DNA of 53,477 nt from Lachnospiraceae bacterium (lineage in GTDB: Bacteria; Bacillota; Clostridia; Lachnospirales; Lachnospiraceae). Below, piece by piece: positions 26,849 through 34,367 of the stretch. Every line of letters starts with the position of its first letter. Within the stretch, counting starts at the first letter, position 1. Both the position numbers and the translations under genes were made by a program. The stretch spans positions 1-53,477 of the forward strand of contig JAQXZD010000076.1 of NCBI GenBank assembly GCA_029227035.1, given 5' to 3'. The notes beneath the pieces were generated by a model. That model had not been told where the DNA came from. It saw only the letters and a list, made by a program, of their open reading frames with translations, and searched no databases.

Positions 26849-27565
26849 ATGGCATCAACAGGAGATATTATGGCTCCGGTTTCGGATGGCGAACTTGTAT
26901 ATGACTACAGCCAGAAGAAAAAGGAAGAGAAAGCAAGCGGCTCCACACTGGAGTATGATCAGTTCTTGTCACTGCTGTGTGCAGAGATGCAGTATCAGGA
27001 TCCGTTAGAGCCGACCAGTAACACAGAGTATGTTGCGCAGCTTGCAACATTTTCACAGCTTGAGGCAATGTTGTCCATGCAGTCAACCACAGAGAATTCC
27101 ATGGCGAATGAACTGGTTGGCAAGTATGTGATTTTAAGTCCGACAGATGAGACAACAGGTGTGACCAGCTATGTGGACGGAAAAGTGGATTATGTCATGT
27201 ATGCAGAGGACGGCACGGTGATGCTCAGCGTCAATGGCAATACTTATCCGTTGGATTCTTTGGATACGGTTGCAGATTCAGAGTATTATGAAGCAATTGC
27301 CATGTCCAAGAGTCTTTCAAATATGATTGCACAGCTTCCGGATCTGGAAAACATTACATCGAATTATGCAACGGCAATCCAGCAGCTTCGTGATATCTAT
27401 GACGGTATGACAAGTTATCAGAAGGGATATGTATCTGACGATACACTTGTAAAGCTGAGACAGTATGAGGATAAGATTGCAGAGCTTCAGGCACAGTCCG
27501 GTGCAGATGTAGCGGATAATGCAGAGACAGAGACCGAAGCGGAAACAGAGACAGAGACAGCTTAG
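26849..27565 (+). CDS. flgD: Flagellar hook capping protein FlgD
   Basis: FlgD caps the growing hook. The conserved N-terminal part has LEYDQFLSLLCAEMQYQDPLEPTSNTEYVAQLATFSQLE, then ELVGKYVIL leading into a short beta region. The C-terminal half is not a clear FlgD FnIII/TUDOR pair: it is mostly helical and ends in a repetitive ETETEAETETETA tail. The start ATG has AAAGGAAGGAAA upstream, and it follows fliK by 14 bases. Confidence 0.92.
   Translation: MASTGDIMAPVSDGELVYDYSQKKKEEKASGSTLEYDQFLSLLCAEMQYQDPLEPTSNTEYVAQLATFSQLEAMLSMQSTTENSMANELVGKYVILSPTDETTGVTSYVDGKVDYVMYAEDGTVMLSVNGNTYPLDSLDTVADSEYYEAIAMSKSLSNMIAQLPDLENITSNYATAIQQLRDIYDGMTSYQKGYVSDDTLVKLRQYEDKIAELQAQSGADVADNAETETEAETETETA
27521..27561. 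repeat. GAGACA-type short repeat at the flgD 3' end
   Basis: Near-tandem GAGACA/GAAGCG/GAAACA hexamers encode alternating Glu and Thr at the end of FlgD. Such tracts can change length by slippage. Because each unit is 6 bases, length changes would stay in frame. Confidence 0.6.
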
Positions 27566-27600
27566 TTCAGGCAGAAAGTAAAGCGACGAAAGGAGATATT

Positions 27601-27984
27601 ATGAATCCGATATCCAATAAGTTTTCGTCGATCGAGCAGGTGACGAATCAGTATTTGTCCCAGAATAATGTGGAGAATACAGGAAAGACATCTGCAGTAT
27701 CTTTTGAAGAAGTATTAAAAAAACAGCAGGATAAAGTCAAGTTTTCCAAACATGCCATGCAGCGGATGGAGAGCAGAAACATCAATCTGTCCGATGAGCA
27801 GAGCACAAGGCTTGAAAACGGCGTGAAGGAAGCGGACAGTAAGGGAATCAATGAATCCCTTGTGTTGGTTGATTCGTTGGCATTCATTGTGAATGTACCG
27901 AATAAGACCGTGATTACTGCTATGGATCAGACGGAAACACAGACAAATATTTTTACAAATATAGATGGCGCAGTCATTATGTAG
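27601..27984 (+). CDS. TIGR02530 (flg_new) flagellar operon protein
   Basis: This 127-residue protein has the family motif VKFSKHAMQRMESRNINLSDEQ followed by GVKEADSKGINESLVLVDSLAFIVNVPNKTVITAMD. The family is found between flgD and flgE in Firmicute and spirochaete flagellar operons, exactly as here. Its biochemical role is not established; a hook-assembly accessory function is inferred from position. Confidence 0.9.
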   Translation: MNPISNKFSSIEQVTNQYLSQNNVENTGKTSAVSFEEVLKKQQDKVKFSKHAMQRMESRNINLSDEQSTRLENGVKEADSKGINESLVLVDSLAFIVNVPNKTVITAMDQTETQTNIFTNIDGAVIM

Positions 27985-28071
27985 CCGGACCGATGAGTAA
28001 CATCTTAGGAGGCTGCGGTTCCCGAACGATAGAAGGAACCATATTCTGCCATCTCAGGAGGGTAATGCATT

Positions 28072-29463
28072 ATGATGAGATCATTGTTCTCTGCTGTGTC
28101 AGGACTTAAGACACATCAGACACGAATGGATGTAATTGGTAACAACATTGCAAACGTTAACACAGAGGCGTTCAAGGCTTCCAGTGTACGTTTTACAGAG
28201 CTTATGTATCAGAACCTGTCCAGTGCTTCACTGGGAAACGGAGCCACAGGAACCGGTGGTGTGAACGCAAAGCAGGTAGGACTTGGTGTGAATACGGGCT
28301 CTACCAAGATTAATATTACAAGTTCCGGTTCTTCCGAGACTACCGGAGATCCGTTTGACTTAAGACTTACGGATAGCCAGACCACCAATTTCTTTGTTGT
28401 CAGCGACGGAACCAATACCATGTTTACAAGAGCAGGTTCCTTTTATGTGGACGGTAACGGATATCTGTGTATGATTTCCACCGGTTATACTGTACAGGGC
28501 TGGCAGGCTGTGGAACAGGAAGATCCTGTCACCCATACGATAACCAAGGAGATTGTCAAGGATACCGTATCTCCGCTTCAGGTGATGTCCCCGGAGAATA
28601 AGACATCCAGCCCGGAATCTACCACCAAGGCTTATGTGCATGGTGTGTTGGATAAGGAAGATACGAACCTGACCGGTGCGAACGGCTATGTGATGTCAGT
28701 CGGAATCTATGACAACTTGGGCTATTCCTATACGGCAAAATTTGCTGTTAAGCCGGTGACAGGCCAGGCGGGACAGTATACTGTTACCTTGTCAGAGATT
28801 CAGGATTCACAGGGAAGTAAGATATATCCTCCGGCAACTGGTACGGCTCCGAATCTTTGGAATAATAATACAACGGGTTATACAGTTACTTACGATACTG
28901 CAAAAGGAACTTTTAAAGGAATCGGTACTTCTAACACTGCAACCGATAAGAGTCAGAAGTTACTGTTATCTAATCTTGGCGGCAATTTCTCAGATGTGGA
29001 TGTAGATTTCTCCGCATCCATGAATTATGCATCCGACAGCGGACAGTCTTCACTGAAAATTGACAGAGGTGATGCAAACGGAGACGGAACCGGTAAGAAG
29101 CTGGGTGCTTTGATTGGTATCAAGATTGACAATACAGGTCTGATTACGGGAAGTTATGACAATGGTAACACGGAAATCCTCGGACAGATTGCAGTGGCAC
29201 AGTTCGCCAACGCTTCCGGTCTTGAGAAAGTGGGAAGCAACTGCTATAAGACAACTTTGAACTCCGGTGAATTTGACGGAATCGGTGTTGCGGTAAACGC
29301 AGACGGAAGTAAGATTGAATCCGGAGAGCTGGAGATGTCAAACGTTGATTTATCCGGTCAGTTTACGGATATGATTGTTACACAGCGTGGCTTCCAGGCA
29401 AATTCACGAGTTATCACTGTTTCAGATACACTTCTCGAAGAATTGATTAATTTGAAGAGATAA
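28072..29463 (+). CDS. flgE: Flagellar hook protein FlgE
   Basis: This 463-residue hook subunit begins MMRSLFSAVSGLKTHQTRMDVIGNNIANVNTEAFKAS, the canonical rod/hook start, and ends with DMIVTQRGFQANSRVITVSDTLLEELINLKR. The middle is the variable beta-rich D1/D2 region. AGGAGGG lies 9 bases before the ATG. The 87-base gap from the previous gene holds only a small inverted repeat (GGTTCC/GGAACC, about 28017-28040). An in-frame ATG at 28075 is an equally possible start. Confidence 0.97.
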   Translation: MMRSLFSAVSGLKTHQTRMDVIGNNIANVNTEAFKASSVRFTELMYQNLSSASLGNGATGTGGVNAKQVGLGVNTGSTKINITSSGSSETTGDPFDLRLTDSQTTNFFVVSDGTNTMFTRAGSFYVDGNGYLCMISTGYTVQGWQAVEQEDPVTHTITKEIVKDTVSPLQVMSPENKTSSPESTTKAYVHGVLDKEDTNLTGANGYVMSVGIYDNLGYSYTAKFAVKPVTGQAGQYTVTLSEIQDSQGSKIYPPATGTAPNLWNNNTTGYTVTYDTAKGTFKGIGTSNTATDKSQKLLLSNLGGNFSDVDVDFSASMNYASDSGQSSLKIDRGDANGDGTGKKLGALIGIKIDNTGLITGSYDNGNTEILGQIAVAQFANASGLEKVGSNCYKTTLNSGEFDGIGVAVNADGSKIESGELEMSNVDLSGQFTDMIVTQRGFQANSRVITVSDTLLEELINLKR

Positions 29464-29657
29464 TTTGAAAAAAGTGTAGTGAAAGTGTGGGAAGCAGGAA
29501 ACATATGCTTCCCACTGCTTACACTTTTCAACTGCTTTCGACAGGAAAAGTGTAGACAAGAGGACCAAAGTTTAGTAAAATCTTATTTAGAGATTGTCGT
29601 TTTAGGGACGGTTATGCAGAAGTGGCCGGCCAAATTCAGAAAGTGGAAGGTACAGAT
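29464..29657 (+). promoter_or_regulatory. Structured flgE-motA intergenic region with competing stems
   Basis: No gene is supported here, although flbD/swrD normally occupies this place. A perfect 10-bp hairpin (29487-29496 with 29506-29515, 9-base loop) is flanked by AAAAGTGTA (29470-29478) and its complement TACACTTTT (29520-29528). An identical second copy, AAAAGTGTA, lies at 29546-29554. The middle arm can pair with either copy, giving two mutually exclusive structures. The rest up to the motA start shows no clear promoter. A role as attenuator, processing site or mRNA stabiliser is inference. Confidence 0.6.
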
Positions 29658-30449
29658 ATGGATATAGCATCTTTAGTCGGAATTATAGTCGGATTTGTAA
29701 TGGTCGTATATGGTATTATTGACAGTGGTGGTATGCAGGCATTTGGTACATTCTTAAATAAACCATCCGCAATCATCACATTTGGTGGATCTCTTGCCAG
29801 TACGCTGGGGTGTTTTAAGTTAAAGGATTTTATCAATGGATTCAAGTCCATTGCACTGCCGTTTAAGGATAAGACATCGGATCCGGCAGTGACGATTAAG
29901 ACGATTATTGAATTGTCGAATATCGGACGTAAAGAAGGGCTTCTTGCTTTGGAAGAGGCTGCAAACGGAATTGAAGACGAATTTTTGAAAAAGGGAATTA
30001 TGCTGGTGGTCGATGGTACAGATCCGGAGCTTGTCCGCGGAATTCTTGAGACGGATATGATGTGTCTGGAGGATCGACACAAGAATGTTATCGCATTTTG
30101 GGAAAAATGGGCTGAGCAGGGTCCTGCATGGGGTATGATTGGTACTCTGATTGGTCTGGTAAACATGTTGAATAAGCTGGATGATCCTTCCACGATCGGA
30201 CCGCAGATGGCGGTTGCCCTTATTACAACATTGTATGGTTCATTGATTGCAAACTGGCTGTGTACACCGATTGCAGGTAAGCTGAAAGTAAATAACAGCT
30301 TGGAAGTTGTAAACAGACAGATTACAATAGAGGGACTTTTGTCTATTCAGGCAGGTGAGAACCCTCGTGTTATAGAAGAAAAATTGAAGTCATTCCTTGC
30401 ACCGTCTTCAAGAGATGCTATGAATGAAGGTGCCGGAGGTGAGGACTAG
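29658..30449 (+). CDS. motA: Flagellar stator protein MotA (PomA-like)
   Basis: This 263-residue protein has four transmembrane helices. The cytoplasmic loop between helices 2 and 3 contains ELSNIGRKEGLLALEE and LVVDGTDPELVRGIL. Helix 3-4 motifs GPAWGMIGTLIGLV and IGPQMAVALITTLYG carry Thr163, Thr190 and Thr191, the threonines of sodium-driven PomA. I choose ATG 29658 (MDIASLVGIIVG) because GGAAGG lies 7-12 bases upstream; the ATG at 29622 has none. The ion preference is inferred. Confidence 0.93.
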   Translation: MDIASLVGIIVGFVMVVYGIIDSGGMQAFGTFLNKPSAIITFGGSLASTLGCFKLKDFINGFKSIALPFKDKTSDPAVTIKTIIELSNIGRKEGLLALEEAANGIEDEFLKKGIMLVVDGTDPELVRGILETDMMCLEDRHKNVIAFWEKWAEQGPAWGMIGTLIGLVNMLNKLDDPSTIGPQMAVALITTLYGSLIANWLCTPIAGKLKVNNSLEVVNRQITIEGLLSIQAGENPRVIEEKLKSFLAPSSRDAMNEGAGGED

Positions 30450-31270
30450 TGGCAAAGAGAAGACCAGAGGATCCACCAAAGGGTTCGCCGGCGTGGATGA
30501 GTACCTTCTCTGATTTGATGAATTTGCTGCTTTGTTTCTTCGTATTGCTGTTCTCTATGTCAACAGTAAATGAAGAAAAGCTCCAGCAGGTGGTTGCGTC
30601 CATGCAAAGCTCGGTCAGCATACTTCCTGCAGGCGGTTCAAGCATTGGAGAGGGCGAGATGATTTCGGCTGGTGTGAGGCAGTTGGAGTTCCTGGATTCC
30701 TATTATAACGAGATTGCCAATTCGGAAGCCGAGGATACCGTAGATAAGGAAGACGGTAAGATGTCGGTAACCGAAGCCTATGAACAGCAGGCATTGTCGG
30801 AATCGGAGAAAATGGCGGAAGAGATACAGGAAGCCGTCGACCAGTCAGGACTGGAAGACAAGGTGGATGTAGAGTTCAATGCGGAATATGTAAAGCTGAA
30901 TCTGAACGGAGCGATTCTGTTTGAGTCCGGACAGTCGGATTTGGTTAAGGAGGCAGTTCCGGTTGTGAAAAAGATATCCAAGATTCTGGAAAGATACTCC
31001 AAGAATATCATAGAAGTTGAAGGACATACGGATAACGTTCCGATTAGCTCCGCAAAGTATGCGAACAATGAAGTGTTGTCCATGTACAGAGCGTTGTCTG
31101 TGGCAAATTGTCTGAGAGAAAATGAGAAGCTGGATCCGAGATACATCAAGTTCGCCGGACGAGGCGATTATGTCCCGGTAGCAGATAACGGAACCCCGGA
31201 GGGCAGGGCACAGAACCGAAGGGTAGAAATTAAGATCTATAATTCTTATAGTTCAGATGTGAAAGAATAG
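30449..31270 (+). CDS. motB: Flagellar stator protein MotB (PomB-like)
   Basis: This 273-residue partner of MotA has a single N-terminal transmembrane helix with the ion-binding Asp22 in WMSTFSDLMNLLLCFF, very like sodium-type PomB. A periplasmic OmpA-like peptidoglycan-binding domain follows (VEVEGHTDNVPI-type core near EVEGHTDNVPISSAKY, AGRGDYVPVADN, AQNRRVEIKI). The start is GTG, sharing one base with the motA stop and preceded by GGAGGTGAGG within motA. The two are translationally coupled. Confidence 0.95.
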   Translation: MAKRRPEDPPKGSPAWMSTFSDLMNLLLCFFVLLFSMSTVNEEKLQQVVASMQSSVSILPAGGSSIGEGEMISAGVRQLEFLDSYYNEIANSEAEDTVDKEDGKMSVTEAYEQQALSESEKMAEEIQEAVDQSGLEDKVDVEFNAEYVKLNLNGAILFESGQSDLVKEAVPVVKKISKILERYSKNIIEVEGHTDNVPISSAKYANNEVLSMYRALSVANCLRENEKLDPRYIKFAGRGDYVPVADNGTPEGRAQNRRVEIKIYNSYSSDVKE

Positions 31271-31282
31271 AGGTAGAAGACA

Positions 31283-31804
31283 ATGAAGAAAAATTTGATT
31301 TCAGTTATTATCCTTGCACTTGTTTTTGCAAATTTCGTTCTCACGGCGATACTGATGTTTACGGTACTTCCGGAGACAAAGAAGGCTAACAATTTGATTG
31401 AGAAAGTCTGCTCGGCAGTAGATCTTGATTTGAACAGCGGAGCTGCAAACGGAACGACAAATATTCCGGTGGATCAGCAGGAGATTTACAAGGTGAGTGA
31501 GGGCGCCGATATCACAACCAATCTCGCAAAGGGAGCAGATAACAAGGCTCATTATGCAGTTGTCAGCATTTCACTGGTTCTGAATACCAAGAGCGACAAT
31601 TATGAGAAGTATAATCAGGAATTCTTGAAAAGCCAGGATGACACCATTAAGGATGACATCATTAAGGTGATTGGCAGCTATTCTTATGATGATTTTGATA
31701 CAAAGAAGGATGAAATCAGAGAGACGATTCTTGGGGATATGCAGAATCTGTTTGGAAAAGATTATGTGGTAGGAATCAATTTCTCTAAGATGACAGCCGA
31801 ATAA
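31283..31804 (+). CDS. fliL: Flagellar basal body-associated protein FliL
   Basis: This 173-residue protein has one N-terminal transmembrane helix (about 5-27) and a periplasmic stomatin/SPFH-like domain (VVSISLVLNTKSDNYEKY, IKDDIIKVIGSYSYDDF, KDEIRETILGDMQNLFGKDYVVGINFSKM). FliL surrounds and stabilises the stator ring. It follows motB by 12 bases, matching its partner. Confidence 0.9.
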   Translation: MKKNLISVIILALVFANFVLTAILMFTVLPETKKANNLIEKVCSAVDLDLNSGAANGTTNIPVDQQEIYKVSEGADITTNLAKGADNKAHYAVVSISLVLNTKSDNYEKYNQEFLKSQDDTIKDDIIKVIGSYSYDDFDTKKDEIRETILGDMQNLFGKDYVVGINFSKMTAE

Positions 31805-31829
31805 GAAGTGTACGGGTGGTGAAAAACAG

Positions 31830-32810
31830 ATGGGTGACGTATTATCTCAAAATGAGATAGACAATTTGCTTGCAGCGTTAAGCGCGGGTGAATTGGATGT
31901 AGAAGAAATAAAAGATAATAAAGAAAAACAGGTGAAGAACTATGACTTTGCCCGGCCTTCGAAGTTTTCCAAAGAACATCTTCGTACATTGGAAATTATT
32001 TTTGAACATTACGGAAGACTTCTTTCAACCAATCTTCCGGTATATCTTCGCAAGAATGTTCAGGTGGAGGTAATGAATTCGGAGGCGGTTACATATTCCG
32101 AGTTCTCGAATGCATTGTCGAATCCGGTTTTACTCGGAATTGTAAACTTTGCACCACTTCAGGGCAATATTATCATCGAGATGGCGTCGAATCTGGGATA
32201 TGCGATTGTTGACCGCATGCTCGGAGGACGTGGGGATCCGATTGATAAAGTCAGGGAATTCTCGGAAATTGAGCTCTTGATTATCGAGAGAATCATGGTT
32301 ATATGTGTCAATCTTCTGGCAGAACCGTGGGAGAATGTGGTTTCCATACATCCGCGGCTGGAACGGATTGAGACAAATTCACAGTATGCACAGATTATTT
32401 CCCCAAGTGAAATGATTGCGATTGTGACTATCAATCTGAAAATCGGAGAGGTGGAAGGATTAATGAACGTCTGTCTTCCGTATTTAACAATGGAAGATGT
32501 GATTGATAAATTGAATACCAAGTATTGGTATTCCAATATGCAGGAACAGGATGACAAGGATTACAGGGAGTCGATTGAAAGCCTGATTAAGCGTGCACAG
32601 ATTCCTGTGAAAGCAGTTCTTGGAAACAGCATAATTTCTGTAAATGACTTTGCGATGTTGCAGCCGGGAGATATTATCCGACTGGATCGTGGAGTGGAGG
32701 ATGAACTGGAGATTTATGTTGGAAATATACGAAAGTTTACTGCGTTACCTGGTTCATCAGGTGATAATTATGCAGTCAAGGTCACTTCGGTGATCAGAGA
32801 GGAGCAATAA
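31830..32810 (+). CDS. fliM: Flagellar motor switch protein FliM
   Basis: This 326-residue C-ring protein has an N-terminal CheY-P-binding peptide, LSQNEIDNLLAAL (residues 5-17), which is intact. The CheC-like middle domain (about 45-230) and a C-terminal SpoA domain (VKAVLGNSIISVNDFAMLQPGDIIRLD) follow. Since FliM retains the CheY-P-binding site, a CheY must exist elsewhere in the genome. The next gene, fliY, starts 4 bases after its stop. Confidence 0.96.
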   Translation: MGDVLSQNEIDNLLAALSAGELDVEEIKDNKEKQVKNYDFARPSKFSKEHLRTLEIIFEHYGRLLSTNLPVYLRKNVQVEVMNSEAVTYSEFSNALSNPVLLGIVNFAPLQGNIIIEMASNLGYAIVDRMLGGRGDPIDKVREFSEIELLIIERIMVICVNLLAEPWENVVSIHPRLERIETNSQYAQIISPSEMIAIVTINLKIGEVEGLMNVCLPYLTMEDVIDKLNTKYWYSNMQEQDDKDYRESIESLIKRAQIPVKAVLGNSIISVNDFAMLQPGDIIRLDRGVEDELEIYVGNIRKFTALPGSSGDNYAVKVTSVIREEQ

Positions 32811-32814
32811 AGGT

Positions 32815-33378
32815 ATGGATGGAGTATTATCGCAGAAAGAAATCAACGCACTGCTCAGCGAACCTGGGGCAGAAGCGGGAGATTCAGATAATCTTTCCGA
32901 AACAGAAAAAGATGCGATCGGAGAGATTTCCAATATCAGCATGGGAACCGCTGCGACAACACTGTTTTCTCTGGTTAATCGAAAGGTAGAGATTTCAACT
33001 CCGGTTGTTTCCTATGCAACATGGGATGATATTGTGGAACAGTATGAGAAGCCGTGTGTATTTATCCGGATTGCTTATACGGTGGGTTTGGATGGAAGTA
33101 ACCTTTTGGTACTGAAAGAAAAAGATGTAAAGGTCATTACGGACCTTATGATGGGTGGAGATGGAACAAATACGGATGGAGAAATCAGTGAACTGCATCT
33201 GAGTGCCATCAGCGAGGCAATGAACCAGATGATGGGTTCAGCCGCTACATCATTATCTTCCATGTTAAATAAGAAGATTGATATCAGCCCGCCAAATGCA
33301 ACTTTGATTGATTTGACGGAAAACGTTGATGAGAGTCTGATAGATGAATTTTTAACCAGTCGTTTTGTTAAGATATAG
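32815..33378 (+). CDS. fliY: FliY N-terminal part: CheC-like phosphatase, ends at premature TAG
   Basis: This 187-residue protein matches the first half of FliY: an N-terminal LSQKEINALLSE peptide like that of FliM, then a CheC-like fold. Both phosphatase motifs have Glu and Asn (EISNISMGTAATT; EAMNQMMGSAATS). FliY normally continues through a linker into a FliN/SpoA domain. Here translation stops at TAG (33376-33378), but the same frame goes on to encode FRMEIGDFV, a TAA (33406-33408), [17 protein letters not shown], and then the downstream FliN. The gene is thus split by two in-frame stops. Whether it is read through, or works as two polypeptides, is open. Confidence 0.85.
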   Translation: MDGVLSQKEINALLSEPGAEAGDSDNLSETEKDAIGEISNISMGTAATTLFSLVNRKVEISTPVVSYATWDDIVEQYEKPCVFIRIAYTVGLDGSNLLVLKEKDVKVITDLMMGGDGTNTDGEISELHLSAISEAMNQMMGSAATSLSSMLNKKIDISPPNATLIDLTENVDESLIDEFLTSRFVKI

Positions 33379-33474
33379 TTCCGCATGGAGATCGGAGACT
33401 TTGTATAAAGCGAGATTATTCAGCTTTATACAATATCTTTTTCGAGAGAAATGTGTGAAGGGGTAACGAAGAAT
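33379..33474 (+). other. FliY linker remnant with in-frame stops and 11-bp hairpin
   Basis: The frame between the two FliY halves still reads as the expected linker peptide, broken only by TAG (33376) and TAA (33406). TTGTATAAAGC (33401-33411) and GCTTTATACAA (33423-33433) form a perfect 11-bp stem with an 11-base loop, and a T-run follows at about 33438. The second stop codon lies inside the left arm. An AAGGGG ribosome binding site follows at 33458-33463. Confidence 0.75.
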
Positions 33475-33957
33475 ATGGAAATGGATAGTAACAGTGTAAC
33501 AGAAGAAGCTACAACTGCACCGACACCGACACCAGTTCCGGCACCTGCGGCAGCACCGACACCTGCTCCTGCACCGGCTCCGGCGCCGGCCATGGGACAG
33601 CCGATGATGCAGTCTATGCCGAATATGCAGGCCATGGGACAGCCGGTCAATGTGCAACCGGCACAGTTTACCGCCTTTGCAGGTGGCGGAATGAGTTCCT
33701 ACCAGCCGGAGAACATCGACCTCATTATGGATGTACCGCTTGAGGTTACGGTGGAGCTTGGACGTACTACAAAGTCAATTTCAGATATTCTCGATCTCGG
33801 ACCGGGAAAGATTATCGAGCTGAACAAGATTGCCGGAGAACCGATAGACGTGCTTGTTAACGGAAAGCATGTTGCAAAGGGCGAGGTAGTTGTCATCGAG
33901 GAAAGCTTTGGAGTCCGGATTACGGAAATTGTGAATGCAACTAAAGTTGGTCAGTAG
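33475..33957 (+). CDS. fliN: Flagellar motor switch protein FliN (C-terminal FliY half)
   Basis: The C-terminal SpoA domain ([68 protein letters not shown]) is a complete FliN, which forms the lower C-ring with FliM and contacts FliH. It is preceded by a Pro/Ala-rich linker of about 25 residues and a Met/Gln-rich stretch. I take ATG 33475 (MEMDSNSV), which has AAGGGG 11 bases upstream; ATG 33451 in the same frame lacks a good site. It is in frame with the upstream CheC-like part, so the two derive from one fliY. Confidence 0.88.
   Translation: MEMDSNSVTEEATTAPTPTPVPAPAAAPTPAPAPAPAPAMGQPMMQSMPNMQAMGQPVNVQPAQFTAFAGGGMSSYQPENIDLIMDVPLEVTVELGRTTKSISDILDLGPGKIIELNKIAGEPIDVLVNGKHVAKGEVVVIEESFGVRITEIVNATKVGQ
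33517..33591. repeat. Pro/Ala-rich low-complexity linker repeat in fliN
   Basis: Repeated GCACCGACA/CCTGCTCCTGCACC-type units encode [12 protein letters not shown] followed by [13 protein letters not shown]. It is a flexible spacer of the kind that joins the CheC-like and FliN domains in FliY. The GC-rich tract stands out from its neighbours. Confidence 0.7.
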
Positions 33958-33974
33958 TCAGGTAGGCAGATTAT

Positions 33975-34367
33975 ATGAGTAGTATTTTGCTGGCGGGTTC
34001 TTTAGAAAGCTTTATACAACTGCTTGGTGCGCTTGTTATTTTTGTTTTTGTGATTGTGCTGGTCTATTTTACAACAAAGTGGATGGGCGGAATCCAGAAG
34101 AAGAGAAGTTACAATAAAAATTTACGCATCATTGAGACAATTGGACTCGGTAATAACAAGATGGTAAGCATTGTGGAGGCCGGAGAAGTATATCTGGTCG
34201 TGGCAATAGGGAAAGAAGAAGTGCACCTGTTGGCGCAGCTTACAAGGGATCAGCTCAAGGATTTTTCCTTTGAGCAGACAGAGAACAAGTCATCTACAGA
34301 GTCTTTTGCGGAAATTATGGAGAAACTAAAGGATAAGCTACCAAAGAAGCAGGACAGGAATGAGTAA
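33975..34367 (+). CDS. fliO: Flagellar biosynthetic protein FliO
   Basis: This 130-residue protein has one N-terminal transmembrane helix (about 11-35), then the FliO pattern KRSYNKNLRIIETIGLGNNKMVSIVEAGEVYLVVAIGKEEVHLLAQL, and a Lys-rich tail. FliO helps assemble the FliP5-FliQ4-FliR1 export gate. It overlaps fliP by 8 bases. In many clostridia cheY sits just before fliO; here only 17 bases separate it from fliN. Confidence 0.9.
   Translation: MSSILLAGSLESFIQLLGALVIFVFVIVLVYFTTKWMGGIQKKRSYNKNLRIIETIGLGNNKMVSIVEAGEVYLVVAIGKEEVHLLAQLTRDQLKDFSFEQTENKSSTESFAEIMEKLKDKLPKKQDRNE

Noticed and set aside
27992..28108. A 38-codon ORF before flgE starting at ATG 27992
   Set aside because: No ribosome binding site, runs into flgE in another frame, and the peptide resembles nothing I know.
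29479..29667. A 62-codon plus-strand ORF between flgE and motA, considered as flbD
   Set aside because: It has no FlbD motif, its start lies in the hairpin arms, and it overlaps the motA start in another frame.
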